Part shown: positions 8,401 to 15,794 of the stretch, piece after piece
Layout: each line of letters begins with the position of its first letter
Position numbering within the stretch: position 1 is the first letter of the stretch
Assembly: GCA_934486455.1 (NCBI GenBank)
Contig: CAKSPR010000018.1
Coordinates: 1 to 33,923, forward strand
DNA: 33,923 nucleotides
Reading direction: 5' to 3'
Source: an uncultured Eubacteriales bacterium
GTDB taxonomy: Bacteria > Bacillota > Clostridia > Oscillospirales > Acutalibacteraceae
Program-made: the position numbers and the translations under genes
The notes under the pieces: generated by a model
What the model saw: only the letters and a program-made list of their open reading frames with translations
Told to the model about the DNA's origin: nothing
Database searches by the model: none

Positions 8401-8559
8401 CCGACTCAGGGCAGCGGGGCGGATACCGTTTCCTCTGCACCGCGTTATGACGCAGGATCGCCCAAAACCGGATCGCACGGTGTTCTTGCCGTAATCATTC
8501 TTCTCGTCTCGGCGGGTGCGGCGCTGCTTTTTCTCACAAAAATCAAACATGATAAATAA
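5407..8559 (+). CDS. Cell-wall-anchored calcineurin-like metallophosphoesterase, multidomain
   Basis: A 1050-residue exported phosphoesterase; the substrate (nucleotide, phospholipid or phosphosugar) cannot be told. After a signal peptide (1 to about 36) and an N-terminal beta-rich region, the metal-binding motifs of the calcineurin fold occur in order: D160-V-H162, G201-D202, G234-N-H-D237, H324 (with H328) and G371-H-S-H374. Next come a Big_3-like Ig domain (about 465-540), a GLUG/Listeria-Bacteroides-type beta region (about 545-640), and a Cys-pair segment (C822/C825 and C856/C859, with HGWDEGTVT between) of the kind seen in secreted Clostridia proteins. The tail is Ser/Asp/Glu-rich and ends in SPKTG (from S1018), a hydrophobic helix and KIKHDK, a sortase sorting signal resembling the (S/P)PxTG motif of clostridial class B sortase. 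AAGGGAG precedes the ATG. It is monocistronic between its own promoter and terminator. Confidence 0.9.
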   Translation: MTKGKVLKTRLAALAVVLFFVFAALPAAVQPSALADVAAAEYIFEGKQADAAGYAQGRVVINTAGNEDAGYFVLYWANDEGVLPDYEAIGSVEVNPGGPSVFEMVKNMAIPEGATRLAVFTSDSASVENTDIASAFCITIPPEKRLAQKTPEFTFASVSDVHVNYNSGDPNSDNFCGAPEKWTAALNYFARRGLEMVLISGDCTSEGGTSEYELYKSCIEASDFDADRIYMARGNHDSQRNDNFIRFTAHKDMVRPTEDSPWFYVLKEGKNGAKDNLFICLAQELDSISNTPNQDNFSDEQLDWLEKTLNGFAGSDVNIFIAEHAFYHNWGPGDRYDGVYVQPMHLKDAFSGNLRLQRLLMEYKEAVFMTGHSHIAFSEMVNFSDENGTACRMIHNSSTSQPRTYTAAGTISYRSEGRVTKTRGSEGYVVKVYSDNIVYSGTNLTDEKHIPTACYIMPSYSEDRSLAVSVEITKQPDLTVYSAGEFFNPAGLEVTATYKDGSKAVVNGWGLESNTTLTEETTEVGITYGSHRLSVPIRIKSINDVFKGSGTWDDPYLISTAEDFMNFTNNFRSAVGNDSNDADVYGKGRYFVQTADIDMTGYEGYAGIDARGDRKYGFSGVYNGNGHSITVSIDRPNDSDVSVFPYLNGSIINLRLYGGITASENAQPIRTIGKSGSVINCLCEMTLRSSSPNGLSRSCYGKVIRYCSRGTLAGGDPSVFCHTDTDCEYADCLHYALNSDLVALDSPRGQKQGDISAAAEFFNDHRRAAVKSAVEILRGYFEGFSEDAICLWAVEADRLTMNEVHRFGKWFNSDDGICTRKCVLCDSTETKEHGWDEGTVTDQPTAAKKGEKTFTCIDCGGKKTEQIDKLAPKIISVKQIDGIPIIQSDAALEDLVSVIIDGKEINVGTDCTVSEPGITVTLSREFAKQLSADEKHTVVIRSESGDAEAEFEVEAVTDNSEPESRVDSDTDSSQPESKGGTDGDNSKPTPAYVSSEFSPTQGSGADTVSSAPRYDAGSPKTGSHGVLAVIILLVSAGAALLFLTKIKHDK

Positions 8560-8576
8560 CAAATAAAAAATGACAT

Positions 8577-8621
8577 GCCCCGGAGCTTTGCCGAACACAA
8601 GGCTGCGGGGCGTTTTGTCTT
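8577..8621 (+). terminator. Terminator of the phosphoesterase gene
   Basis: GCCCCG (8577-8582) plus AGC pairs with GCT plus CGGGGC (ending 8611), followed by GTTTTGTCTTT. It begins 18 bp after the stop codon. The T-tract is interrupted, but the stem is GC-rich. Confidence 0.7.
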
Positions 8622-9021
8622 TGTGCTTCTTTCGCCGTTTAAACGAAATTGCCGCCCTGAGGGCTTTCGGCAGAACACTTACGGGCCGATGTTTTTACAT
8701 GTGCCTGCTTAAAAACATTAAAAAGACAAAGAGCCCTTTCTTTCGCGCAAATTCCCGAGCGGGGCAAAGGCCTGCCGAAAAAAGAAGGCAAGGGGATTTG
8801 TCGCCGTCATTTTCCTTGGGAAAGCCGAGAGGGAAAAAACACCGCCGCAAAAGGCCTATATATAATAATGTAAGAGAAGCCGCCCATCAAAAAAATTTTT
8901 GAGCTTTTTAAAACAAAAACCACATTATGTGTCGAAAGGGCGGCCCCGACACAATTTGTAGAAAAATTTTTTTAAAAATTCCGCTTCCCGCAAAAATACC
9001 GAAAAAACTTTAAAAAAGGGG
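8622..9021. other. 400-bp noncoding stretch upstream of the ribosomal operon promoter
   Basis: No convincing gene is visible. One perfect 7-bp hairpin, TGTGTCG/CGACACA (8928-8934 with 8947-8953, 12-nt loop), lies about 70 bp before the operon -35. An isolated TATAAT at 8861 lacks a -35. AT-rich runs at 8889-8900 and 8964-8980 could act as an UP-like region for the promoter at 9022. Confidence 0.5.
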
Positions 9022-9050
9022 TTGCAATTGCTCTTGTTTTGTGGTAATAT
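9022..9050 (+). promoter_or_regulatory. Main promoter of the S10-spc-alpha operon
   Basis: TTGCAA (9022-9027) and TAATAT (9045-9050) are separated by 17 bp, with A/T-rich sequence just upstream. This is the best sigma-A promoter between the phosphoesterase terminator and rpsJ. It implies a leader of about 375 nt. Confidence 0.75.
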
Positions 9051-9056
9051 TATCAG

Positions 9057-9432
9057 GCACATTTGTGCAGATATGCGTTGATGTGGGAGGTGGCTGTCCG
9101 GGCTCGTCACTCGAGACAGGGAATTTCCACGGAGTATGTCCGATTTTAAAACCGGGCGACAGTTAATTTTTTTAACGGCACCGAAAGGGTCTTTTCTCTT
9201 TTCCACTTGAAAAGACCGCCCAAAGCATTGTCGGCGGATACGCGCGGCGAAGCAGAGGGAGAAAGGTGCAAAGGCGTTTTGTAATCCCGGAATAGGCTTT
9301 TTGGCCCGCTCCGGTTTTTCGATGAACGGGCACGGAACACACGGCAAGGTGTTACATTTATCGAAGCCAAAGCGTCGCCCGCCACCCTAACGCCCTTTTC
9401 GGGCGAACAATTTAAGGAGGCGTACCATTAAA
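9057..9432 (+). promoter_or_regulatory. Long structured leader of the ribosomal operon
   Basis: The leader contains a nested hairpin at 9083-9130 (GTGG/CCAC, CTGT/ACAG and CTCG/CGAG around a 5-nt loop), a GCCCG/CGGGC hairpin at 9304-9331, and a CGCCC/GGGCG hairpin at 9391-9405 directly before the rpsJ RBS (AAGGAGG, 9414-9420). Long leaders of S10 operons can mediate feedback by a ribosomal protein (L4 in E. coli). Whether that applies here is not shown by the sequence, and it matches no leader family I can name. Confidence 0.55.
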
Positions 9433-9744
9433 ATGGCAGCAAAAGAAAAAATCAGAATCAGACTTAAAGGTTACGATCATCAGCTGGTCGATCAGGCCGC
9501 AGAAAAGATCGTAGAAACCGCAAAGAGAACGGGCACCCGCGTTTCGGGACCCATTCCCCTTCCCACTCACAAGGAAGTGGTCACCATTCTCCGTGCAGTC
9601 CATAAGTATAAGGACTCCCGCGAGCAGTTCGAAATGCGCACCCACAAGCGTCTGATCGATGTGATCCGTCCGTCCAACAAAACGGTCGAATCCCTAATGA
9701 GTCTTGAACTCCCTGCCGGCGTTGAGATTGAAATTAAGCTTTAA
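9433..9744 (+). CDS. rpsJ: 30S ribosomal protein S10
   Basis: S10 is a head protein of the small subunit; in many bacteria it also partners NusB in antitermination. The 103 residues match the usual length, with the typical IRIRLKGYDH start and GVEIEIKL end. It is the first gene of the S10-spc-alpha cluster. AAGGAGG lies 12 bp before the ATG, a slightly long spacing. The operon promoter is about 380 bp upstream. Confidence 0.97.
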   Translation: MAAKEKIRIRLKGYDHQLVDQAAEKIVETAKRTGTRVSGPIPLPTHKEVVTILRAVHKYKDSREQFEMRTHKRLIDVIRPSNKTVESLMSLELPAGVEIEIKL

Positions 9745-9819
9745 TTGATTTCACACAGCGCCTGACGAGAGGTCATGTCGGTCGAAAGATCGACCAATAA
9801 CCACAAGGAGGAAAAAATA

Positions 9820-10449
9820 ATGAAAAAAGCAATCATCGGAAAAAAGCTCGGCATGACCCAGCTTTTTGATGACCGCGGGAATGTAATTCCCGTAACTGCT
9901 GTTGAGGCCGGCCCCTGCGTTATCACCCAGGTCAAGACAGTGGAGAACGACGGCTATGCGGCTTATCAGTACGGCTACGGCGAAATCAAGGTCAGCCATG
10001 TCAACAAGCCTATGGCAGGTCACTTCAAAAAGAATGATGTCGCTCCCAAGAAATATCTCCGCGAATTCCGTCTTGACGGGGTGGAGGCCAATGTGGGCGA
10101 TCTCATCAAGGCCGATGTTTTCGCCGAGGGCGAGAGCATCGACGTAACCGGCACCAGCAAGGGTAAGGGAACCGCCGGCGTTATCAAACGCTGGAACTTC
10201 CAGAGACTTAAGGAATCCCACGGTACCGGCCCGGTTCACCGCCACGCAGGATCCCAGGGCGCCTGCTCCAGCCCCTCCCGTGTATTCAAGGGCACCAAGG
10301 GCGCAGGACGACTCGGCTGCGAGCGCGTAACCGTTCAGAATCTCGAAATCGTAAAAGTTGACGCTGAGAATAACATCATCGCCATCAAGGGCGCCATCCC
10401 CGGCCCCAAGGGCGGAATCGTTATGATCACCGACAGCGTAAAAGCATAA
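9820..10449 (+). CDS. rplC: 50S ribosomal protein L3
   Basis: L3 binds near the 3' end of 23S rRNA and shapes the peptidyl transferase centre. The protein is 209 residues and starts MKKAIIGKKLGMTQ, the family hallmark. The frame is open from 9775, but the ATG at 9820 is chosen because AAGGAGG (9805-9811) lies 8 bp before it and the extra 15 codons have no family match. The central loop (HGTGPVHRHAGSQGA region) reaches toward the active site. It follows rpsJ by 75 bp. Confidence 0.97.
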   Translation: MKKAIIGKKLGMTQLFDDRGNVIPVTAVEAGPCVITQVKTVENDGYAAYQYGYGEIKVSHVNKPMAGHFKKNDVAPKKYLREFRLDGVEANVGDLIKADVFAEGESIDVTGTSKGKGTAGVIKRWNFQRLKESHGTGPVHRHAGSQGACSSPSRVFKGTKGAGRLGCERVTVQNLEIVKVDAENNIIAIKGAIPGPKGGIVMITDSVKA

Positions 10450-10466
10450 GGGAAGGAGAGTTTTAA

Positions 10467-11090
10467 ATGCCTAAGGTAAAAGTATTTGACATGGCAGGCA
10501 AGGATGTGGGCGAGCTTGAGCTCAACGACGCCGTTTTCGGTATCGAGCCCAATGTCGAGGCAATGCACCGCGCCGTTGTTGCATATCTTGCAAATCAGCG
10601 TCAGGGCACCCAGTCAGCTCTCACCCGTGCCGAAGTCGCCGGCGGCGGAAGAAAGCCCTGGAGACAAAAAGGAACCGGCCGCGCCCGTCAGGGATCGACC
10701 AGAGCCGTTCAGTGGACCCACGGCGGTATCGCCTTCGCTCCCAAGCCCCGCGACTATCGTCAGTCCATCAACAAGAAGGTCAAGCGCCTTGCAATTCTCT
10801 CGGCTCTGTCCGACAAGGTTGCAAACGAGAGCTTCATCGTGCTCGATGCGCTCACCCTTGAAGGCTACAAGACCAAGGTTGTCGCCGACACTCTTAAAAA
10901 TGTCAAGGCCGGCAAAAAGGTACTCTTCGTACTGGCCGACAGCGACGACAAGGCAGTCAAATCCGCCCGCAACATCGAGGGTGTGAAGGTAGCCGGCACA
11001 AACACCATTTCGACCTACGACATTGTCAACGCCGACAGCGTTGTGATCGTTAAGGACGCCGTTAAAATGCTTGAGGAGGTATACGCATAA
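10467..11090 (+). CDS. rplD: 50S ribosomal protein L4
   Basis: L4 binds 23S rRNA and lines the exit tunnel; in E. coli it also represses its own operon. The 207-residue protein has the conserved extended loop with GGGRKPWRQKGTGRARQGS (about residues 61-80). The Rossmann-like C-terminal half (VLFVLAD, NIEGVKVAGTNTISTYDIV) is intact. GGAAGGAG precedes the ATG. Its stop TAA shares one base with the rplW ATG, so translation is probably coupled. Confidence 0.97.
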   Translation: MPKVKVFDMAGKDVGELELNDAVFGIEPNVEAMHRAVVAYLANQRQGTQSALTRAEVAGGGRKPWRQKGTGRARQGSTRAVQWTHGGIAFAPKPRDYRQSINKKVKRLAILSALSDKVANESFIVLDALTLEGYKTKVVADTLKNVKAGKKVLFVLADSDDKAVKSARNIEGVKVAGTNTISTYDIVNADSVVIVKDAVKMLEEVYA

Positions 11091-11389
11091 TGAGTAAAAC
11101 CGCTCAGGAAGTCATTCTTGCCCCGGTCATCACCGAAAAGTCCATGTCGGCCGCAAGAGACGCAAAGAAATTTTCCTTCAAAGTAGCCAAGGACGCCACC
11201 AAGATCGACATCAAAAAGGCCGTCGAAGAGCTCTTTAAGGTTAAAGTAAGCAAGGTCAACACCATCCATATGAGAGGCAAATCCCGCCGCTACGGCCGTT
11301 TCGAGGGATACACCGCATCATGGAAAAAGGCTGTTGTTACCTTAACACCCGACTCAAAGAATATCGAATTCTTCGAGGGCATGATGTAA
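11090..11389 (+). CDS. rplW: 50S ribosomal protein L23
   Basis: L23 sits at the tunnel exit and docks trigger factor and SRP. The 99-residue protein has the expected VITEKS motif near residue 15 and the MRGKSRR segment in its loop. The start overlaps the rplD stop by one base (TAATG), and GAGG of the RBS lies within the end of rplD. Confidence 0.97.
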   Translation: MSKTAQEVILAPVITEKSMSAARDAKKFSFKVAKDATKIDIKKAVEELFKVKVSKVNTIHMRGKSRRYGRFEGYTASWKKAVVTLTPDSKNIEFFEGMM

Positions 11390-11408
11390 TTAAGGAGAGT
11401 GAAGAAAA

Positions 11409-12242
11409 ATGGCAATCAAGCATTACAAGCCGACCACACCGGGTCGCCGTGGAATGTCGGTAGTTGATTATTCCGAGCTTTCTAAGGTAGCCCCCGAGCG
11501 CAGCCTGCTGGAGCCCATGAAGAAAAACTCCGGACGCAACAGCTACGGTCGCATCACCGTTCGTCATCGCGGCGGCGGAAATCGCAGAAAATACCGCATA
11601 ATCGACTTTAAGCGCGACAAGGCGGCAACCGCCACCGTGCTTACCCTTGAGTACGATCCCAACCGTACCGCCAACATCGCCCTCGTTCAGTATGAGGACG
11701 GTGAAAAGCGCTACATCATCGCTCCTCAGGGACTTAAAGTGGGCGACAAGGTAGAAAACGGAACCGAGGCCGACATCGTAACCGGCAACGCTCTTCCCCT
11801 TTCGGCCATCCCCACCGGTACCTTTATCCATAATGTCGAGCTTTATCCCGGCAAGGGCGCTCAGCTTGCCCGCGCAGGCGGCTGCATGGCTCAGCTCATG
11901 GGTAAAGAGGGCGACAAATACGCTCTTATCCGTCTCCCCTCGGGCGAGATGAGATATGTTCCCGTAAACTGCATGGCAACAGTCGGACAGGTCGGCAATG
12001 TCGATCATGTCAACGTAAATGTAGGTAAAGCCGGTAAAACCCGTTACAAGGGCTTCCGTCCCACCGTTCGCGGCTCGGTCATGAACCCCTGCGACCACCC
12101 CCACGGCGGCGGTGAAGGTAAGGCGCCTATCGGCCGTTCCGGACCTCTTACCCCCTGGGGTAAACCCGCTCTCGGCTACAAGACCCGCAAGCATCACAAC
12201 AGTTCCGACAAGCTTATTGTTAAGCGTCGCAACTCGAAGTAA
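11409..12242 (+). CDS. rplB: 50S ribosomal protein L2
   Basis: L2 binds 23S rRNA, is needed for subunit joining and supports peptidyl transfer. The length of 277 residues is normal. It begins with the YKPTTPGRRGMS signature and carries the conserved C-terminal NPCDHPHGGGEG motif, whose His residues contact the active-site region, followed by the basic tail. AAGGAGAG precedes the ATG, and it follows rplW by 19 bp. Confidence 0.97.
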   Translation: MAIKHYKPTTPGRRGMSVVDYSELSKVAPERSLLEPMKKNSGRNSYGRITVRHRGGGNRRKYRIIDFKRDKAATATVLTLEYDPNRTANIALVQYEDGEKRYIIAPQGLKVGDKVENGTEADIVTGNALPLSAIPTGTFIHNVELYPGKGAQLARAGGCMAQLMGKEGDKYALIRLPSGEMRYVPVNCMATVGQVGNVDHVNVNVGKAGKTRYKGFRPTVRGSVMNPCDHPHGGGEGKAPIGRSGPLTPWGKPALGYKTRKHHNSSDKLIVKRRNSK

Positions 12243-12263
12243 CGGACGAAAGGAGCTTATATT

Positions 12264-12545
12264 ATGGGCAGAAGTATCAAAAAAGGGCCTTTCGTTCAGC
12301 CCGTCTTGCTCAAAAGAGTTCAGGCAATGAACGAAGCCGGTGAAAAGAGAGTGCTCAAAACCTGGAGCCGTGCTTCAACCATCTTCCCGGATTTCGTAGG
12401 ACACACCTTCGCGGTTCATGACGGCCGCAAGCATGTTCCGGTATATGTAACCGAGGATATGGTCGGTCATAAGCTGGGAGAATTCGCTCCCACCCGCACC
12501 TTCAGAGGCCACGCCGGTTCGAAAACTTCCAATTCCGGTAAATAA
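12264..12545 (+). CDS. rpsS: 30S ribosomal protein S19
   Basis: S19 is a small-subunit head protein that pairs with S13 near the A-site finger. The 93-residue protein has the family start MGRSIKKGPFV and the GHKLGEFAPTRTFRGH segment near the C terminus. AAAGGAG lies upstream of the ATG. It is 21 bp downstream of rplB, in canonical order. Confidence 0.97.
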   Translation: MGRSIKKGPFVQPVLLKRVQAMNEAGEKRVLKTWSRASTIFPDFVGHTFAVHDGRKHVPVYVTEDMVGHKLGEFAPTRTFRGHAGSKTSNSGK

Positions 12546-12565
12546 GGCGAAAGGAGAATAAAACT

Positions 12566-12904
12566 ATGGATAATATGGCAAGGGCAACCGTTAAGTATGT
12601 CCGTATTTCACCCAGAAAAGTGAAAATCGTACTTGACCTCATCCGCAATCAGCCCGCTGACAAGGCCATGGCGATTCTCCGCCACACGCCCAAAGCGGCG
12701 AGTGAATGCCTTGAAAAGCTGCTGAAATCGGCAATGGCTAACGCCGAAGTTAAAGAAATGAACACCGCAAGCCTGTATGTGGCAGAGTGCTTTGTCTGCC
12801 CCGGCCCCACCCTCAAGCGCTTCCAGGCCAGAGACAAGGGTCGCGCATACAGAATACTCAAGAGAACCAGCCACATCACACTGGCTCTTGCAGAGAAAGA
12901 ATAA
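12566..12904 (+). CDS. rplV: 50S ribosomal protein L22
   Basis: L22 lines the nascent-peptide exit tunnel through a long beta-hairpin. The 112-residue protein has the VRISPRKV motif near its start and the GPTLKRFQARDKGRA hairpin region toward the end, a usual target of macrolide-resistance changes. A second ATG at 12575 (MARATVKYV) could be used, but AAGGAG at 12551-12556 fits the 12566 start better. Confidence 0.95.
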   Translation: MDNMARATVKYVRISPRKVKIVLDLIRNQPADKAMAILRHTPKAASECLEKLLKSAMANAEVKEMNTASLYVAECFVCPGPTLKRFQARDKGRAYRILKRTSHITLALAEKE

Positions 12905-12923
12905 GACAAGGAGGTAATTTAGA

Positions 12924-13598
12924 ATGGGACAGAAAGTTAATCCCCACGGTCTGCGTGTGGGCGTCATCAAAAACTGGGACTCCCGTTGGTTCGCCAAGGA
13001 CAAGGATTTCGGCGACACCCTCGTTGAGGACTACAATCTTCGTAAGTACCTTCTGAAGCTTCTTGAGCCTGCAGGTGTTCCGAAGATCGAAATCGAAAGA
13101 GACGCAAAGCGCGTCCGCATCTTCATCCACTGCGCAAAACCCGGTATCGTTATCGGCCGCGGCGGCGCAGAAATCGACAAACTCAAAGAAGTATGCCAGA
13201 AGAAGCTCGGCCGTCCGGTAATCATCAACATCGTAGAGGTCAAGAATCCCGACCTTAACGCCCAGCTGGTTGCCGCAAGCATCGCCGCTCAGCTCGAAAA
13301 GAGAGCTTCCTTCCGCAGAGCTATGAAAATGGCCATCGGCCGTGCAATGAAGCTCGGCGCAAAGGGCATCAAAATCCAGATCTCCGGCCGTGTAGGCGGC
13401 GCCGAGATCGCCCGTAAAGAATCCTATCACGAGGGAACCATTCCCCTTCAGACTCTCCGTGCCGACATCGACTACGGCTTCGAAGAGGCAAAGACCACCT
13501 ACGGCCGCATCGGCGTAAAGGTCTGGATCTATTCCGGCGAAGTTCTTCACGACAATCGCCGCCCCGCAAAGCCTGCTAAGGAAGGAGGCAACCGCTAA
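12924..13598 (+). CDS. rpsC: 30S ribosomal protein S3
   Basis: S3 is at the mRNA entry channel and has helicase-related function with S4. The 224-residue protein begins MGQKVNPHGLRVG. It has a KH domain (VIGRGGAEIDKLKE, about residues 76-89) and the C-terminal conserved GRVGGAEIARKE region. AAGGAGG precedes the ATG. Its TAA overlaps the rplP ATG by one base. Confidence 0.97.
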   Translation: MGQKVNPHGLRVGVIKNWDSRWFAKDKDFGDTLVEDYNLRKYLLKLLEPAGVPKIEIERDAKRVRIFIHCAKPGIVIGRGGAEIDKLKEVCQKKLGRPVIINIVEVKNPDLNAQLVAASIAAQLEKRASFRRAMKMAIGRAMKLGAKGIKIQISGRVGGAEIARKESYHEGTIPLQTLRADIDYGFEEAKTTYGRIGVKVWIYSGEVLHDNRRPAKPAKEGGNR

Positions 13599-14023
13599 TG
13601 TTAATGCCTAAGCGCGTAAAATACCGCAGAGTCCATCGTGGTCGCCTCACCGGTAAGGCCATGCGCGGCAACACCGTAACCTACGGTGATTTCGGACTTC
13701 AGGCCCTCGAGCCTGCATGGGTAACCGCAAACCAGATTGAGGCTGCCCGTATCGCCATGACCCGTTACACCAAGCGTGGCGGTCAGGTTTGGATAAAGAT
13801 CTTCCCGGATAAGCCCATTACCGAAAAGCCGGCCGAAACCCGAATGGGTTCCGGTAAAGGCTCGCCCGAATACTGGGTGGCGGTAGTTAAGCCCGGCAGA
13901 GTAATGTTTGAGATCGGCGGCATCGACGAAGCACAGGCCAGAGAGGCTCTGAGACTTGCTTCCCACAAGCTGCCCATCAAATGCAAATTCGTAAAAAAAG
14001 AGAACGGTGGTGAGCAACTGTGA
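13598..14023 (+). CDS. rplP: 50S ribosomal protein L16
   Basis: L16 organises the A-site tRNA binding region of the large subunit. The 141-residue protein begins MLMPKRVKYRRVHRG, matching the family, so the ATG at 13598 (sharing one base with the rpsC stop) is used rather than 13604. GGAGG within the end of rpsC serves as RBS. The RMGSGKGSPEYWVA segment is conserved. Confidence 0.96.
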   Translation: MLMPKRVKYRRVHRGRLTGKAMRGNTVTYGDFGLQALEPAWVTANQIEAARIAMTRYTKRGGQVWIKIFPDKPITEKPAETRMGSGKGSPEYWVAVVKPGRVMFEIGGIDEAQAREALRLASHKLPIKCKFVKKENGGEQL

Positions 14024-14235
14024 AGGCAAGTGAACTGAGAGAAAAAAGCGTTGAAGAGCTCAACAACGAGCTTGCAAACCTTAAAGACGAGCTTTTCCGC
14101 CTGCGTTTCCAGCTTGCTATAAACCAACTGGACAATCCCATGCGGATCAAGGCTGTTAAAAAGGACATCGCCCGCATAATGACAATTCTGCGCGACAATG
14201 AGATAAAAGCCGCCGCAACCAAAACGGAGGTATAA
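14020..14235 (+). CDS. rpmC: 50S ribosomal protein L29
   Basis: L29 is a two-helix protein at the tunnel exit beside L23. The 71-residue frame starts at GTG (14020) with MKASELREKS, typical of the family, and overlaps the rplP stop by four bases (GTGA), suggesting coupled translation. GGTGG is the nearest RBS-like sequence. The LFRLRFQLA motif is in the first helix hairpin. Confidence 0.95.
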   Translation: MKASELREKSVEELNNELANLKDELFRLRFQLAINQLDNPMRIKAVKKDIARIMTILRDNEIKAAATKTEV

Positions 14236-14238
14236 TCG

Positions 14239-14496
14239 ATGAGCGAGAGAAATTTGCGTAAAACCCTTGTCGGTACCGTAGTCAGCGACAAGATGGACAA
14301 AACCGTTGTCGTTGCAATTGCCGACAATGTAAAGCATCCGCTTTATAAGAAAATCATCAAGCGCACGGTTAAATTCAAGGCTCATGATGAAAACAATGCC
14401 TGCAACATCGGCGACCGCGTTCAGATTATGGAGACACGCCCCCTTTCCAAGGACAAGAGATGGCGCGTTGTTGAAATAATCGAGAAGGCGAAATAA
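14239..14496 (+). CDS. rpsQ: 30S ribosomal protein S17
   Basis: S17 is a primary 16S rRNA binding protein with an OB fold. The 85-residue protein has the family motifs LVGTVVSDKMDKTVVV and METRPLSKDKRWRVVEI. It begins only three bases after the rpmC stop; GGAGG for its start lies within the end of rpmC. Confidence 0.97.
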   Translation: MSERNLRKTLVGTVVSDKMDKTVVVAIADNVKHPLYKKIIKRTVKFKAHDENNACNIGDRVQIMETRPLSKDKRWRVVEIIEKAK

Positions 14497-14519
14497 CTTA
14501 TTACGAGGAGGAAAACACT

Positions 14520-14888
14520 GTGATACAGCAACAGAGTTACCTCAAGGTTGCCGACAATACCGGTGCAAAGGAGCTTATGTGCATCCGCGTACTCGGTGGT
14601 TCCGGCAGGAGGTACGCCAATATCGGCGACGTAGTAGTCGCATCTGTTAAAAAAGCGGCTCCCGGCGGTGTGGTCAAAAAGGGCGATGTAGTTAAAGCTG
14701 TCGTCGTCAGAACCGCAAAGGGCCTTCGTCGTAACGACGGTACTTACATCCGTTTCGACGATAACGCCGCAGTAATCATAAGAGAAGACAAAAACCCCAG
14801 AGGTACCCGTATTTTCGGGCCGGTAGCAAGAGAGCTTCGCGAAAAGGATTATCTTAAAATCCTCTCCCTTGCTCCCGAAGTGCTTTAA
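14520..14888 (+). CDS. rplN: 50S ribosomal protein L14
   Basis: L14 forms an inter-subunit bridge and is a docking site for RsfS. The 122-residue protein starts at GTG (14520) as MIQQQSYLKVADNTGAKE, the conserved family start, with GAGGAGG about 7 bp upstream. The conserved loop GDVVVASVKKA and the C-terminal FGPVARELRE are present. Confidence 0.97.
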   Translation: MIQQQSYLKVADNTGAKELMCIRVLGGSGRRYANIGDVVVASVKKAAPGGVVKKGDVVKAVVVRTAKGLRRNDGTYIRFDDNAAVIIREDKNPRGTRIFGPVARELREKDYLKILSLAPEVL

Positions 14889-14902
14889 GGAGGTAACGGT
14901 AA

Positions 14903-15220
14903 ATGAGTAAAATGCATATCAAAACAGGCGATACCGTTATGATCCTCAGCGGAAAGGACCGCGGCAAGAAGGGCAAGATTCTCGAGGTCAGCCCCAAGGA
15001 GGGTAAGGTCATCATCGAGGGACGCAACATCATGACCAAGCACGTTAAGGCCAAAAAGCCCGGCGATCCCGCAGGAATCGTCAAGGCCGAGGGAGCCATG
15101 TACGCCAGCAAGGTCGTCTGCGTCTGCCCCAAGTGCGGCAAACCCACCCGTATCGGCACAAAGAAATACGAAGACGGTAAAAAGGACCGCATCTGCAAAA
15201 AGTGCGGCGAAATTTTCTAA
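14903..15220 (+). CDS. rplX: 50S ribosomal protein L24 with C-terminal zinc ribbon
   Basis: L24 is an assembly initiator protein that binds the 5' end of 23S rRNA. The 105-residue protein has a KOW motif (GDTVMILSGKDRGKKGKI, about residues 9-26). It ends in two Cys pairs (CPKC and CKKC, about residues 75-102) that look like a zinc ribbon, a form seen in several clostridial L24 proteins. AAGGAGG precedes the ATG, and it follows rplN by 14 bp. Confidence 0.96.
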   Translation: MSKMHIKTGDTVMILSGKDRGKKGKILEVSPKEGKVIIEGRNIMTKHVKAKKPGDPAGIVKAEGAMYASKVVCVCPKCGKPTRIGTKKYEDGKKDRICKKCGEIF

Positions 15221-15240
15221 GGACAGGAGGAGCATTATAA

Positions 15241-15780
15241 ATGTCAAGACTTAAAGAAACCTACAAAAATGATGTCGCTCCTGCACTGATGAAAAAATTC
15301 AGTTACAAGAGCGTTATGCAGATTCCCAAGCTTGAGAAGGTCGTCATCAATGTCGGCGCCGGCGAAGCAAGGGACAATGCAAAGGTTATCGACGCTATCG
15401 TTTCCGACCTTTCTCAGATCACCGGCCAGCGTCCCGTGGTCTGCAAGGCAAAAAAATCGGTCGCCAACTTCAAGCTCCGTGAGGGCATGAACATCGGCGC
15501 AAAGGTCACCCTTCGCGGCGAAAAAATGTATGAGTTTGTCGACCGTCTTTTCTCGGTGGCCCTTCCCCGAGTCCGCGACTTCCGCGGAATCAACGCCAAC
15601 TCCTTCGACGGCAGAGGAAACTACTCCATGGGTATCAAGGAACAGCTCATTTTCCCCGAGATCGAGTTTGACAAGATCGACAAGGTACGCGGTATGGACA
15701 TCTGCTTTGTCACCACCGCCGCCACCGACGAAGAAGCACGCGAGCTGCTGACACTGCTCGGCGCTCCGTTTGCGAAATAA
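15241..15780 (+). CDS. rplE: 50S ribosomal protein L5
   Basis: L5 binds 5S rRNA and contacts P-site tRNA. The length is 179 residues, as usual. The motifs KVVINVGAGEA, GQRPVVCKAKKSVANFKLREG and RVRDFRGINANSFDGRGNYS are all present. AGGAGG precedes the ATG. It lies between rplX and the zinc-type S14 gene, in normal order. Confidence 0.97.
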   Translation: MSRLKETYKNDVAPALMKKFSYKSVMQIPKLEKVVINVGAGEARDNAKVIDAIVSDLSQITGQRPVVCKAKKSVANFKLREGMNIGAKVTLRGEKMYEFVDRLFSVALPRVRDFRGINANSFDGRGNYSMGIKEQLIFPEIEFDKIDKVRGMDICFVTTAATDEEARELLTLLGAPFAK

Positions 15781-15794
15781 GGAGGGAATCAGCA

